Source: Chlorella sorokiniana (taxonomy: Eukaryota; Chlorophyta; Trebouxiophyceae; Chlorellales; Chlorellaceae). Taken from it: a stretch of 64,000 nucleotides of DNA. Position 1 is the stretch's first letter, and each line of letters begins with the position of its first letter. The stretch spans positions 3,267,001-3,331,000 of the forward strand of contig CP084619.1 of assembly GCA_025917655.1 (NCBI GenBank), read 5' to 3'. The notes beneath the pieces were generated by a model. It was not told where the DNA came from. It saw nothing but the letters and a program-made list of their open reading frames with translations, and ran no database searches. The position numbers and the translations under genes were made by a program. This document shows positions 46,685 to 60,156 of this stretch, piece by piece.

Positions 46685-49600
46685 TCACACGCTGCTTGCG
46701 GAGGCGACGGCGGGCTGGCCCTCGGAGGCGGCGCGGGGCAGGCTGACGAGTGAGGGCGCGCCGCTGGGCCCCTGCGGCGGCAGCGCCACCACGGGGCCCA
46801 TGGCCGCCGCCCGCGTGCAGCGCAGCGGGGTCGGCGGTCAGGGGCTGGTTGCTGGGCACGATGGCCTCGATGCCGGGCGGCAGCTCCAGGGCCCCCACCT
46901 GAGGCGTCAGCCCCGTGGACACCTCGGGCCCCGGCCGCCCGCCGCCCGGCCGTCCATGAGGGCGGCGCTGCCGCTGGCGGCGGGCATGGGGGAAGGGGCA
47001 GCCACGCCCTCGACCTTGACTGCAGCCGGGGGGCACAGGCAGCAGCAATCAGCACAGGCGCAACACAGCACGGCAGTCCAGCCAGTCCCGCACGGCAGGC
47101 GCAAGGCCGCCTTGGCACACGCATGGGCAGTGCGGCACATGCGCGCGCCGCCCACCGTCCATGTGCGACTGCTGCAGGCTGTGCGGCGTGGGCTGCAGGA
47201 TGGCGGAGGCGGCGGCGGGCACCGGCGTGGCGCCGCTGCTGGGCACCATGCCCGCCTGCTGCAGCAGCTGGGGCTGCGCCCGCCCTGCACCACATCCACC
47301 TGCACCACCAGCTGCGGGGGCGGCCTGCTGGGCAGCCGCCGCGTGCTGCTGCGCCGCCTGCTGCGCCACCGCGGCAGCCAGGTGCACCTGGTCCTGCGCG
47401 GCGGCGGCGGCGGCAGCCGCAGCCGTCGCCTGCTGCTGCAGGTGAGCCTGGGCCACCACCGCCTGCTGCAGCTGGTGCTGCGCCACCGCCGCCGTCTGCT
47501 GGGCGTGAGCCGCGGCGGCGTGGGCGTGGGCAGCCGCCTGCTGCTCGACGCCGCCGCCGCCCGCCTGCTGCGCGTGCTGCGCCATCATCAGCTGCTCCTG
47601 CTGCGCCTGCTGCTGCAGCGCCGCCGCCTGCTGCGCCTGCGCCTGCGCCTGCGCCTGCGCCTGCTGCAGCGCCGCCAGCTGCTCCTGCAGCGGCGCGGAG
47701 GCCTGCTGCGCCGCCGTGGAGGGCGGCAGCGACACGCCGCCCGACGGCGCCATGCTGGGCTGCAGCACCGCCTGGGGCAGGGTGGAGGAGGCCATGAGGG
47801 GGGCCAGCGAGCCGGAGGCCCCCCGCCATGGAGCCCGAGCCAGCGGCGGCCATGGAGGCGGAGGGCGCCGACACCATGGGCGCCACCAGCCCGTGGCCGT
47901 TGGGCAGCTGGCCGGGCAGCAGGGCGGAGGGGCCGCCTCCCGCGCTGGTGGCGATGGGCGGCGCCTGCAGCACGCCCTGCTGAAGCTGCGCCTGGGACGC
48001 CACCGCGTGCAGGGGGCGTGGGCGCGGGGGGCGCCGCCGCCGCCGCCGACGGTCGCCGCCGGGCGCGATGGAGGAGAGCTCGGGGGCCGCCCCTCGGGCC
48101 GGTTGCTCACGCTGGCGGTGGGCTGGGAGGGGGCGGCGCCAGGCCACCCCCTGCAGGCATCACCAGCGCCGGCAGCGCGCCCGAGGCCTGCCCGCCGCCG
48201 CCCGCCACCATGTGCTCGCCGGCGCCGGGCGCGGAGGCGGGGCCGGAGGCGGCCGCCGCGGAGGCCTCCAGGTGCTGGGCGGAGGCCGCCAGCGACTGCG
48301 CGTGCGCCTGCAGCATGTTGGCCTGCGCCATGGCCTTGGCCTGCTCCGCCGCGTGCGCCTGCGCCTTCTCCTGCAGCTCCCGCGCCTGCGCCACCGCCTG
48401 GGTGGTGATGTCGGCGTGCGCCTTGGCGCGCTCCTCCAGGTTCTGCACGGTGGCCACAGCCTGCTGGGCCTGCTGCGTGTCGGGCAGCACCGCGGCTGCA
48501 GGACCAGGAGGGGGAAGGAGAGAAATGGACGTCAACCGGGGGTGCACAGGGCGCTGGGGTGGGCACCGGCCGGCCAGGCTGCAGCACCGAGCGCAGCCCA
48601 GGTGCCAGCCGGACGCTGCTCAGTCCAGAGGGGAGCAGGCTCGCTGTGCGGCAGCAGCGGGCGGGCGCGCCCCCTCCACCCCGCTCACTGGCCAGCGTCT
48701 GCTTCAGCTGCTCCGCCTGCACCGCCGCCTGCACCGAGGCCTGGGCGTGCAGCTGCGCCTGGGAGGCAAGCTGCTGCGCCTGGCTGGTGGCGTGGGTCCG
48801 GGCCTGCGGGGCGGCGGCAGCGAGGGGGCGGGTGATGCACCGCCGGCGAGCCAACGCAGCCAGGCACAACAAGACAACGCAACAGATCAAGAGGGGCAGC
48901 AGCGCCATGCGCGCCCCCCCACACACACCCACCCACCCACCCACACAAACACACAACACACCTGCTCATGCAGCGTGGCCTGCACCGTCAGGTGCTGCGC
49001 CTGCTGGTTCAGGTTCTGGGCGGCCTGGTCGGCGGCAGCGGCGGCTGGGCCGGAGTCGGGCCCGACAGCGCGGGCTGCGTGGCGGCGGGCAGCAGCGCGG
49101 GCTGCAGCGTGGGCTGCGCCGCCGCCGCCTCCCGACAGTGCGTCCGACACACCCGTCAGCGCGGGCTTGGACGCCGCCAGCGCGCCGCCAGACAGCGTGG
49201 GCACAGCCGGCTGCGCCATGAGCAGGGGCTGCACAGCGGGAGCGCCAGCGCCGCCGCCCGCCATGCTGACGACGATGGGGGCAGGGGCCTGGGGCACCGC
49301 CGCCAGAGCCTGCGCCTGCTGCTGCGCCACCACCGCGGCGGCGGCGGCGTCCGGGAGCGCCAGCCCCGGCGGCGGGAGGGGGGCGCCCAGGCCGGGGGCG
49401 GTGGTGGGCGCCAGCTGCGCCGCCGTCAGCGCGGCCACGGGCGCCGAGGCCAGCATGACCTGAGGCTGCGCCGGGGCTGTGGCTGCGGGCAGGCTGGACA
49501 TGGCAGGCACTGGCAGGCTGGCGGGCACAGAGGCGGTGGCCACGGGCATCGTCATGCCGCCGCCCGGGGCGCCCGCAAAGGCGAGGGTGGCGGGGGCACT

Positions 49601-51383
49601 GGGGGCATGACCGGCATGGAGCCCACGTGGCCCACAGTCTGCTCCACTGTCTGGCCTGCACGGGGGGGCAGACGCAGGCAGTACGAATGTGGGCAAGGCA
49701 GGGGCTGGAAGGGCTCCGATCTGCCGGCACCACCCAGGCGCGGCACAGCATGCTGGCTGGGGAGGGCAGGCGGCGGTGCACGCACCCGCCCTGCCGGTGC
49801 TCTGGCTGAACGCTTGCAGCCTGCCGTTGGCGGCCGCCAGCTTCTGCTCCAGGTCGGCGGCTTGGCGCTGGCTGGCGGCCAGCTCGCGGCGCAGCTGCGT
49901 GTTGTCGTCCTGCAGCCGCATCAGCTGCTGGCCGTCGCCGTCGGACAGCAGCAGCAGCTTGGCGCGCAGGTCCTGCGGGTGGGTGGTGGTGGTGGTGGGG
50001 GGCGGCGTCAGAGAGATGGCGGGCAGGGCGACTGTTGAAGAAGGCAAGCGCACGGTGACTGGGCATGCACTTGATGGCTTGTCAGTGCGCTGTCTGTCTG
50101 GTCGGCTGCGGGGCATGCAGGCGTGGGTGCTGCACCTTGCGCTGCTGTGACAGCAGTCGTTTGCCAGCGCCCACCCGCCACCCTGCAGCACCCAGCCACC
50201 CGCCCGCCGCCACCCACCTGGATCTCCGCCTCCTGCGCCTCCAGGTGCGCCCGCACCTGCCCCGCGGCGATGGCGCGCACCAGCTTGGCGAGCGTGTGCA
50301 GCGACTTCTCGCCGCGCGCAGCGCCCCCAGCAGCGGCCCAATCAGGCGGCACTCGGCCGCCAGCCGCTTCTCATCCTCCTTGGTGCCCAGGCGCCCGCTG
50401 AACCGGCCTTGCATGCCCTGCACAGCGTGGGAAAGCCGTTGAGGGCACGCCAGAAGGAGGCGGGTTGCGAGGGGCTGGAGCAGGCACGGGCCAGCTCCCC
50501 TGGCTTCCTGTCCTCGACACCCACGGAATGCAACAGAGCAGCTGGGGCGTGGCACGGACAGGCCGCCAGTCAGCGCCGCCCCTCCGCTCACCGGGGTGGC
50601 ATTGCGCTTGCCGCCCTTGCCAGCCTTCTTGCGCTTCACGCCGCGCCCGGGCGCCCGAGCTGCCCGTCTCATTGTCCTTGTCCGCGGCGTTGGCGGGCGC
50701 CACCGCCGCGCCGCCACCGCCGCCGTCGTCGTCGTCGTCGTCATCGTCGGATTGGTCCACCTCATCCTCCGACATGGGCGCCGAGGGAGGTGCTGCCCGG
50801 CGCGGCGCGCTGCAGTTGGTGTCCCGCACCTGGCTGGCCACGTCGGGCTCGCCCGGCAGCGGCGGCAGCTCCAGCCCAGCCAGCTGCAGGTGGCCGTGCT
50901 GGTCCACAATGGGCAGCGCGCCGCCCTCTGCACGCCAAGGCGGGGGCAGTGTGAGGCAGGGCTAGAGGGGTGCGGGAATGCGGGGAGGCGCCGTAGTGGC
51001 GGTCTCGCCCAAGGCGCGAGGGCGGCCACCAACCTGGCAGGCTGGGGATGGGCAGCAGGGAGCCCTGGCTGCCTCCAAGCACATCCCTGATGCCATCCTG
51101 CATCAGCTGGTCCAGGTCGGCGGTGGTGGTCTGCAGCCAAGGAGCACGAATGCGGTCTGCGAGGGTCTGGCATGAGCGCACGCGCCCGGCCCTGTGGCCG
51201 CGGCAGAGCGCGCTGCGACATGCAAGAATGACAGGGAACGTATAGCGAGCAGCTGCGCCGCGAGAGGCTCCCGCACGGGCGCAGCCACGAGCTCACTCTT
51301 GGCGGGAGGCCCAGGCCGTCGCCCAGCAGCGGTTCCAGGCCAGCTTGCACATTAATCTGCTCCTGCATCCCGGCGGCAAGCAT
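46685..51383 (-). CDS. Large Ala/Gln/Pro-rich coiled-coil protein, unrecognised, possibly a transcription regulator
   Basis: No family recognised. The ATG at 51383 gives MLAAGMQEQINVQAGLEPLL, which splices at a GTGAGC donor to TLADRIRAPWLQTTTADLDQ. An acidic stretch follows (MSEDEVDQSDDDDDDDD), then a basic patch (VKRKKAGKGGKRNATP) and the segment GRFSGRLGTKEDEKRLAAEC. A leucine-spaced helix runs through KSLHTLAKLVRAIAAGQVRA, DLRAKLLLLSDGDGQQLMRL and QAADLEQKLAAANGRLQAF, so a coiled coil is likely. The remaining half is low-complexity Ala/Gln/Pro/Gly with long helical Ala-Gln runs, ending AVASASSV before TGA at 46687-46685. The mix of acidic, basic, zipper-like and Ala/Gln-rich parts is common in transcription regulators, but no DNA-binding fold can be named. 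Frame slips are likely, so exon borders are uncertain. Confidence 0.6.
47400..47720. repeat. GC-rich low-complexity tract coding Ala/Gln runs
   Basis: Imperfect repeats of GCC/CTG-type triplets within the coiled-coil gene, read on the minus strand as poly-Ala and Ala-Gln. The same sequence keeps several other frames open on both strands. Confidence 0.7.
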
Positions 51384-54197
<2,814 letters not shown>

Positions 54198-55080
54198 GCA
54201 GCACGCCCCCTGGCTTCTACCCTGGCCGCCCTCCTTGCATGCATTGCGTGCACGCTGAAACGTCGGACAAGTAGCTCTGGCCCCTATTGTGACACGAGTG
54301 CGCGTATGTTGGCAAGCAAATGGGGCAGTACGGAGGCAGTGCCTGAAGGCCAGACAGAAATCTGCTCAGGGGTGTGCGCGGTGCCTGCAGCTCGCAGCTG
54401 GGGATTGCTGCTGGGCTGCCCATGCCACGCAGTGCGTGCAGCCCTCTCGTGCTGTCAGCCCCTTCTGAAGACGGTGGTCCAGGGAACGACTGCCCAGGGT
54501 TGAAAAGGCAGCCAGTGCGGAGAGGCGCCGGCGCTGGCTGGCCTCCACTGCCGCTGCTTGCCAGCCTGCATGATTGATTGATGGGCACCCTTTGCCACCG
54601 TGCGCTGCAAGGCACCTTGGGCGCAGGCGGCGGTGGTAGGATTGCCGGCAGCGTTGTTCAGCTGGCCCAGCAAGTCTGGGGAGGGGGGCACCTGTGGTCA
54701 TGCCTCGCGTGGCGGCCACCGCTCCCAACCCTCCACCGTGCATCGCCGGCAGTAAAGACTGCCTTCTAGCTGCCTCCTGTTTAAAACCGGCTGCTGTGCT
54801 GCCGCTGTGAAGGCTGTGGGGCGGTGTAGCCTGGCTGCAGCAAGACTGCTTTCCGCGGTTTGTGACCAAATTTTGTGGATGGGGCCCTTCTATAACTTTT
54901 CTGACCAGGGAGCCATGCTGGCCAGCCAGGCCACATATTTGAAAGCTGTTGCAGTTGTAGCGTGGCATACGTGATAAAGATTAGGGAGAAAGAGGAAGTC
55001 AATGGTCAAGAACACAGAGGAAGCAGAAACAGGCAAGGGGGTCCGGACAGGCAGAGAGCTGCTGAAGATGCCCCAACAAC
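54198..55080. other. Convergent 3' regions of ubiquitin-eL40 and NOP58
   Basis: Tail-to-tail spacer of about 880 bases. No TGTAA was noticed on the plus strand, and no gene is visible. Confidence 0.45.
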
Positions 55081-58000
55081 TCATGCATCCTTGTCCTTCT
55101 TCTTTTTCTTCTTCTTCTTCTCCCCATCTGCCGCTGCTGGCTCCTCCTCCGCCTCCCGCTTCTTCTTCTGTGGGTGGGGTGATTGGTGGGCAGGGCGCGT
55201 CACCTGGTCTGCTTCTGGGGAGCAGCAGCCTTTACACAGCCCTCGCCCCCGGCACCCACCTTCTTCTTCTTTTCCTCGCCGTTTGCTGCTGGCTCGTCCG
55301 CCGCTGCCGCTGCCTCCTTGTCCTTCTGCGAGCCAGGCAGGCAGCAAGCGGTGAAGCAAACAGGTGCGGCCCGCTGCAGCATGGGCGCCGCTTGGTGCTG
55401 ACGTCCTGAACAGCACCGCCGCGCCCCCACCTTCTTCTTCTTCTTCTTCTCCTCCTTCTTCTCTCCGTCCGCCATGGCCACATCCGCCCCGCGTCGTAGG
55501 CCTTGGCCTGGCCCAGCAGCGCGCCGGCGCCGCCCTGCCGCGCGCCCTCGTACTTCTCCGCCCCCGGCAGGCCGCGTGGCTTGGCCGCCTCCCCTGCCAG
55601 CTGCTTGCCCTCCAGCTGTCGCAGCCTGGCCTCCACCTGAGCGACAAGAGCGTGGGGAGGAGGAGGGGGCCCGTTGAAAGGGTGGCAAGGCCTGGAAGGG
55701 CGCTGGCCGCCTGTGCCCCGCCCCACGGAACAGCCGGCCCAAGCGTGTCTTTTCACGCGGAGGCCAACATGGGCAGCAGGCGACGCGGCGGGCATGAAGT
55801 GCACAGCTGCTGGTGGGAGGATGAGCAGCGCGCATGGCAGGATGTGGGTGCCAAATCGAGGGTGCAGTGCAACGCTTCCTCTGGCCGTCCCGGGAGATTC
55901 GGCACCCCGATCGGTCTGGCCCCCGTCCAAAACAGGCAGTGCCCAGCAACAAGGCATCCCGTTCTGCCAACGAAGGGCGCGGCCGCTACCAGCGCTGCTC
56001 CGCTCCCGTCACACCCAGACAACCCAGGCAGATCAGCCCTTGGGCGCCTGCCGTGGCCCGCCGCTCCCCCCGCCCACCTTAGCGCGCGCCTCCAGGCCCA
56101 CCGCGCCCTCGTCGCTGACGTCGCCCAGCGCGTCCACGCGCACCCCAGCGCGCACTTGGCGGCCAGCACGCGCGAGATCTTGCCCTTGAACTTGGCGGGC
56201 GCCTGGCCGATGAGGGAGGCGTGGTAGATCAGGCCGTACTTGGGCGTCTCGTGCTTGGTCTTCAGCGCCCTGCTTGGGGGTGGTGTGGTGTGTGTGGGGA
56301 TTAAGACCCAGTGCTGTGGGCAGCCGCGCTAACCGCAGCCAGAGCGGGCAGGCACGGCGGCTTGCAGCCCGGTGCCGCGCCGCCCCTGGCATGGACCCCT
56401 TCCCTGTGTCCCCCCCACCCGCCCACCTGAACAGCGCCTTCTCGGCGCCCAGGATCTGGATGGTGGAGGCGGGCGCCTTGGCCAGGGAGACGAGGGAGCC
56501 GACGTGGGCGATGAGGCGGGCGCCCACCAGCTCCCCACCAGCACCGTGAGGTTGGGGGCCACCGCCGCCATGCGCGACTTGAGGTAGTCGTAGAGCTGGG
56601 CGCGGTACTCGGCCAGGGCCACCACCTGGTCGCACAGCTGCCCGATGTTGGCCACGTCGTCCTCGCTGATCTCAGTGCCCATGGACACCACGGCTGCGGG
56701 GGGCCGCAGATGGGGGAGGGATTCAAAGCGGGCGGGCGCGGCAAAGGTGGTCGGCTGGAGCTCCAGGACGTCCCATGCCTAGACCAATGCAGCACCGGCG
56801 CTGCTGCACGCCAGGCACGTGCGCCTGCAGCCGTGCCCCCGCCCGCGCCTCACCCGCCTCCTTCAGCTGGCTCTCCACCTCCTCCTCCAGCACGTCGGAG
56901 AAGTCGATGCCGGCGGCCTTGTCCCGCGTGCCCATCAGCTTCACTGCACACGCGGGGCCAGCGAGCGGGCGGCGCCGTCAGCCACCCCAGCAGGACCCTG
57001 GCAGGGGAGCAGGCGGGCCTGTGCGCGTGGCCTGCAGCGCCCCTCTGCCCCTCCCCTCCGCTCCAGTGGCCGGCCGCGGGAGCTGGCCGCCCACCCCGCC
57101 CACCCGTCTTTGCGTAGGCGATGTTGTCGGTCACAATCTTGGTCATCTCGGGAAGTGCCAGCCGTACCACTCGCGCACCCGCATCGCGTACGTGTTCAGC
57201 TCCTTGTCCAGGTCATCCAGCAGGCCGATGGCCTGGGGGCAGCAGGGGCCAGGGCGGGGTGGGGCGGCTCGGTGGGGGTGGCGGGGCGCGGCAGGGTCAG
57301 CAAGCGCTGCAGCGCACCCCCACGACACTGCGCCCTGGCAAGTGGCCGCGCCCCCTGCACCCAAACCACCGCTCACCTGCACAATCATGGTGTCCACCTT
57401 GTCTGGGGAGAACTTGAGCTTGTAGCGGGAGAGGGAGTGGGAGAGGCCCAGCGACATGGGGCGCAGGTCCTGCGCGCTCAGCCCCGCCACCAGCGAGGTC
57501 AGCTGGTTGCGGATGCCGCGCGTCAGCTCCATCACGCCGCTGCTGTACAGGCAGTTGATGCCCAGCTTCTCCTTGATCAGCGACCCCAGCTTGGCGTCCA
57601 GCACCGCCAGCGTGTCGCCCTCGGCGTGCTTCTTCAGGAACTTCTTCAGGCCTGCGCCGCAGAGAGGCAGGGAGCAGTTGAGCAGAGCGACGGGGGTGCC
57701 CTTGTCTGGGCAGCACGCGCGGACAGGCGGTGCATTTTGCAGCAGGATACAGGGCCGACGAGCGGCGGGCAGGCGCACCCTTGCTGATCTTGCTGTCAAC
57801 CAGGGAGGCAGCGGCTTGCAGCGCCTCGGCGGTGTTCTCAAACTTGCTGAACGCCTTGAGCTTCACCACCTTCTTGGCGGCCTCCGGAGTCTCAAAGTCG
57901 GTCCACACATCCTGCAGCGCGTGGCCGGGCGGGCTGGCGTCAGGAGCGGCAGGCGGCACCCGCTGGCGGCCAAATGGCTGCGGGCGTGATGGTCCGCGGC

Positions 58001-58230
58001 TGCTGGCGCGCCCCTTTCGATGCTGCGGTCTGTTTCTGCGTCTCTGTCATGGCCAGCAGCTCCTGCAGGCCCCTGCATGCTGCCATGCATGCATAAAGCA
58101 GCGTGCCTGCGGCAGCAGGCGCTCTGCTGCGCCATTTGATGATGCGCACCTTGGTTTCTGCCTCCTTGACCTTGCCCTCATCCACCTTGAAGAGCGCGAA
58201 ACCCGCGCTGGACTCAAAGAGCAGAAGCAT
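55081..58230 (-). CDS. NOP58: Nucleolar protein NOP58 (box C/D snoRNP core)
   Basis: Core protein of box C/D snoRNPs that guide 2'-O-methylation of rRNA in the nucleolus. From the ATG at 58230 it reads [20 protein letters not shown], the NOP5 N-terminal domain. The coiled-coil/NOSIC part has [39 protein letters not shown] and DKVDTMIVQ, then [20 protein letters not shown]. The Nop domain shows [67 protein letters not shown] and [20 protein letters not shown]. The C-terminus is a long Lys/Glu tail in three exons. About ten exons. One-base losses in G/C runs are seen after HFP near 57152, after TVLVG near 56535 and in the segment after RVLAAKCAL. Confidence 0.95.
55093..55455. repeat. CTT-rich tracts coding the NOP58 polylysine tail
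   Basis: Three separate runs rich in CTT (about 55093-55120, 55258-55275 and 55430-55452), each in its own exon and each read on the minus strand as Lys-rich KKE/KKK segments. Confidence 0.75.
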
Positions 58231-58510
58231 GGCTGCGGCACACCCTCTGTACTCCCCAACTGTGATGCAAAACCACGGGGATGGGCGATGGCGCGTTGCC
58301 GTCGCGATTGTGGGGTGCCCAACCTGCTCGAGTGTACTCCATGAGTACCGGATGAACCCGATTGCTCAACCGGCACGAGCTTTGCGAAGGCGTGTGCCTC
58401 AATTGGCATGACTATGATACAAGAGTCGTGAATATCGCCCTCGTTGCTTCGATTTCGCGGCGATTGTCGATCAGGGCGCAGATTGAGCGCCCCGCCACCC
58501 TCCTGCAGCC
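58231..58510. promoter_or_regulatory. Divergent promoter of NOP58 and RHD3/SEY1
   Basis: Exactly 280 bases between the outward-facing start codons; no TATA box noticed. Confidence 0.5.
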
Positions 58511-60105
58511 ATGGAACACCTCAACGATAGCCAAGTGCTGCAGGTGGTCAGCGGCGATGGCCAGTTTAACACCACGGGCGTGGAGCAGTTTGTGAAAGAG
58601 GCGGGAGTGGAGGGCAGCGGCGTGGATTACACCGTGGTGGCAATCATGGGACCGCAAAGCTCCGGGAAGAGCACCCTGCTCAACCACCTGGTAAGGTTCT
58701 GACGCCGGGCGCCAGCCCGCCGCAGCTCTCTTCCGAGCGGACTGGTGTGCGGCAGCGTTTCTGGAGTTCCAGTCGCGACCGCTGTTTCTCACCGGCCTCG
58801 CGCATGGCCCCCAGTCATTGCCCTCGCGCGCGCCCCTGCCCACCCCCGCGCCGCAGTTTGGCACGCGGTTTGAGGAGATGGACGCGCTGACGGGGCGGCA
58901 CCCAGACGACGCGTGGCATCTGGCTGGCCCGCTCCCCAAGGTGCCCGCGCCCACCACGCTGGTCATGGACCTGGAGGGCAGCGACGGGCGGGAGCGGGCG
59001 AGGACGACACCAGCTTCGAGCGGCAGTCGGCGCTGTTTGCGCTGGCGGTGGCCGACGTCGTGCTGGTCAACATGTGGGCCAAGGATGTGGGGGGGGGAGA
59101 CGGGGCGGGCAAGCCCCTGCTCAAAACCATCTTCCAGGTCAACCTCAAGCTCTTCCAGGTGAGCCCGGCGGGCGCTCAGAGCAGAGGCAGGGCGGGAGTG
59201 CGCGGGGCAGCTCCCTGCCGGGCAGCGCAGGCGCGAGCGCAGCAGCGGCGGAGCCGCGGGCGGGTGGCGAAGCTCCCCACACGCACGCCTGCGCCCTGTG
59301 ACCGCGCCCAGCCGCCGACCCTGCACCCGCGCGGCGCCCTCCCCTGACGCAGCCCGCGCCCGGCCGCCGCCGCACGGTGCTGCTGTTTGTGTTCCGCGAC
59401 CGCACCAAGACCCCGCTGGAGCGCCTGGTGGAGACGTGGGGGCGGACCTGGGCCGCATGTGGCAGGGCATCACCAAGCCCCCGCAGTACGAGGGCGCCAG
59501 CCTGGCGGACTTCTTCGACCTGCGCTACGCCGCCCTCTCCAACTATGAGGACAGGCAGGAGGAGTTCCTGGCGGAGAGCGTGCTGCTGCGCCGACAGTTT
59601 GCAGGCGGAGACGACGCAGGTGCGGGCCGTGCTTGCAGCGCGACCGTCCCCGGAACCCGGGATGGAAAGGGGGGTCCAGCCGGCCGGGGCTCTGCCGGCA
59701 GCGGGCGCTGCTGCCCAGCGGCCCAGTCGTGGATGGCGGCCACAGCCGGCCGCGCCCCCGCCCGCCGCGCCCGCAGACGAGGCGTCCAGCTTCCTGGCCG
59801 CCAGTGAGGAGAAGCTGCCGGGCCACGCGCTGGCGCTGTCCATGGCCAAGGTGTGGGAGGTGGTGCGGGAGCACAAGGACCTCAACCTGCCGGCGCACAG
59901 GGTGAGGCGCGGGACGGGGCGTTGCGGCGGCGCGCTGCCGCGACGCCCGCTCCCCGCTCTTGTGCAGCTGGCCTGGTGCATCGTGTCGCTTGTCGAGGCG
60001 ATTCTTCCGGGCAGCGTTGCGTTGCATACCTCATACCTGATACCTGTGGAGGCTGCCATGCAGCCCCCTCCTCGCCATGCCTATGCACCATGCCGGAGCC
60101 CCCTC

Positions 60106-60156
<51 letters not shown>

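Noticed and set aside
46422-49463. A 1013-codon open frame on the plus strand
   Set aside because: It lies antisense to the coiled-coil gene and exists because GC-rich triplet repeats avoid stop codons on both strands. It is low-complexity, has no domain, and crosses introns of the real gene.
58861-58960. Loss of the G2 motif in RHD3 as a real divergence
   Set aside because: The canonical QTTRGIW text is present one frame over, so a missing base is the simpler explanation.
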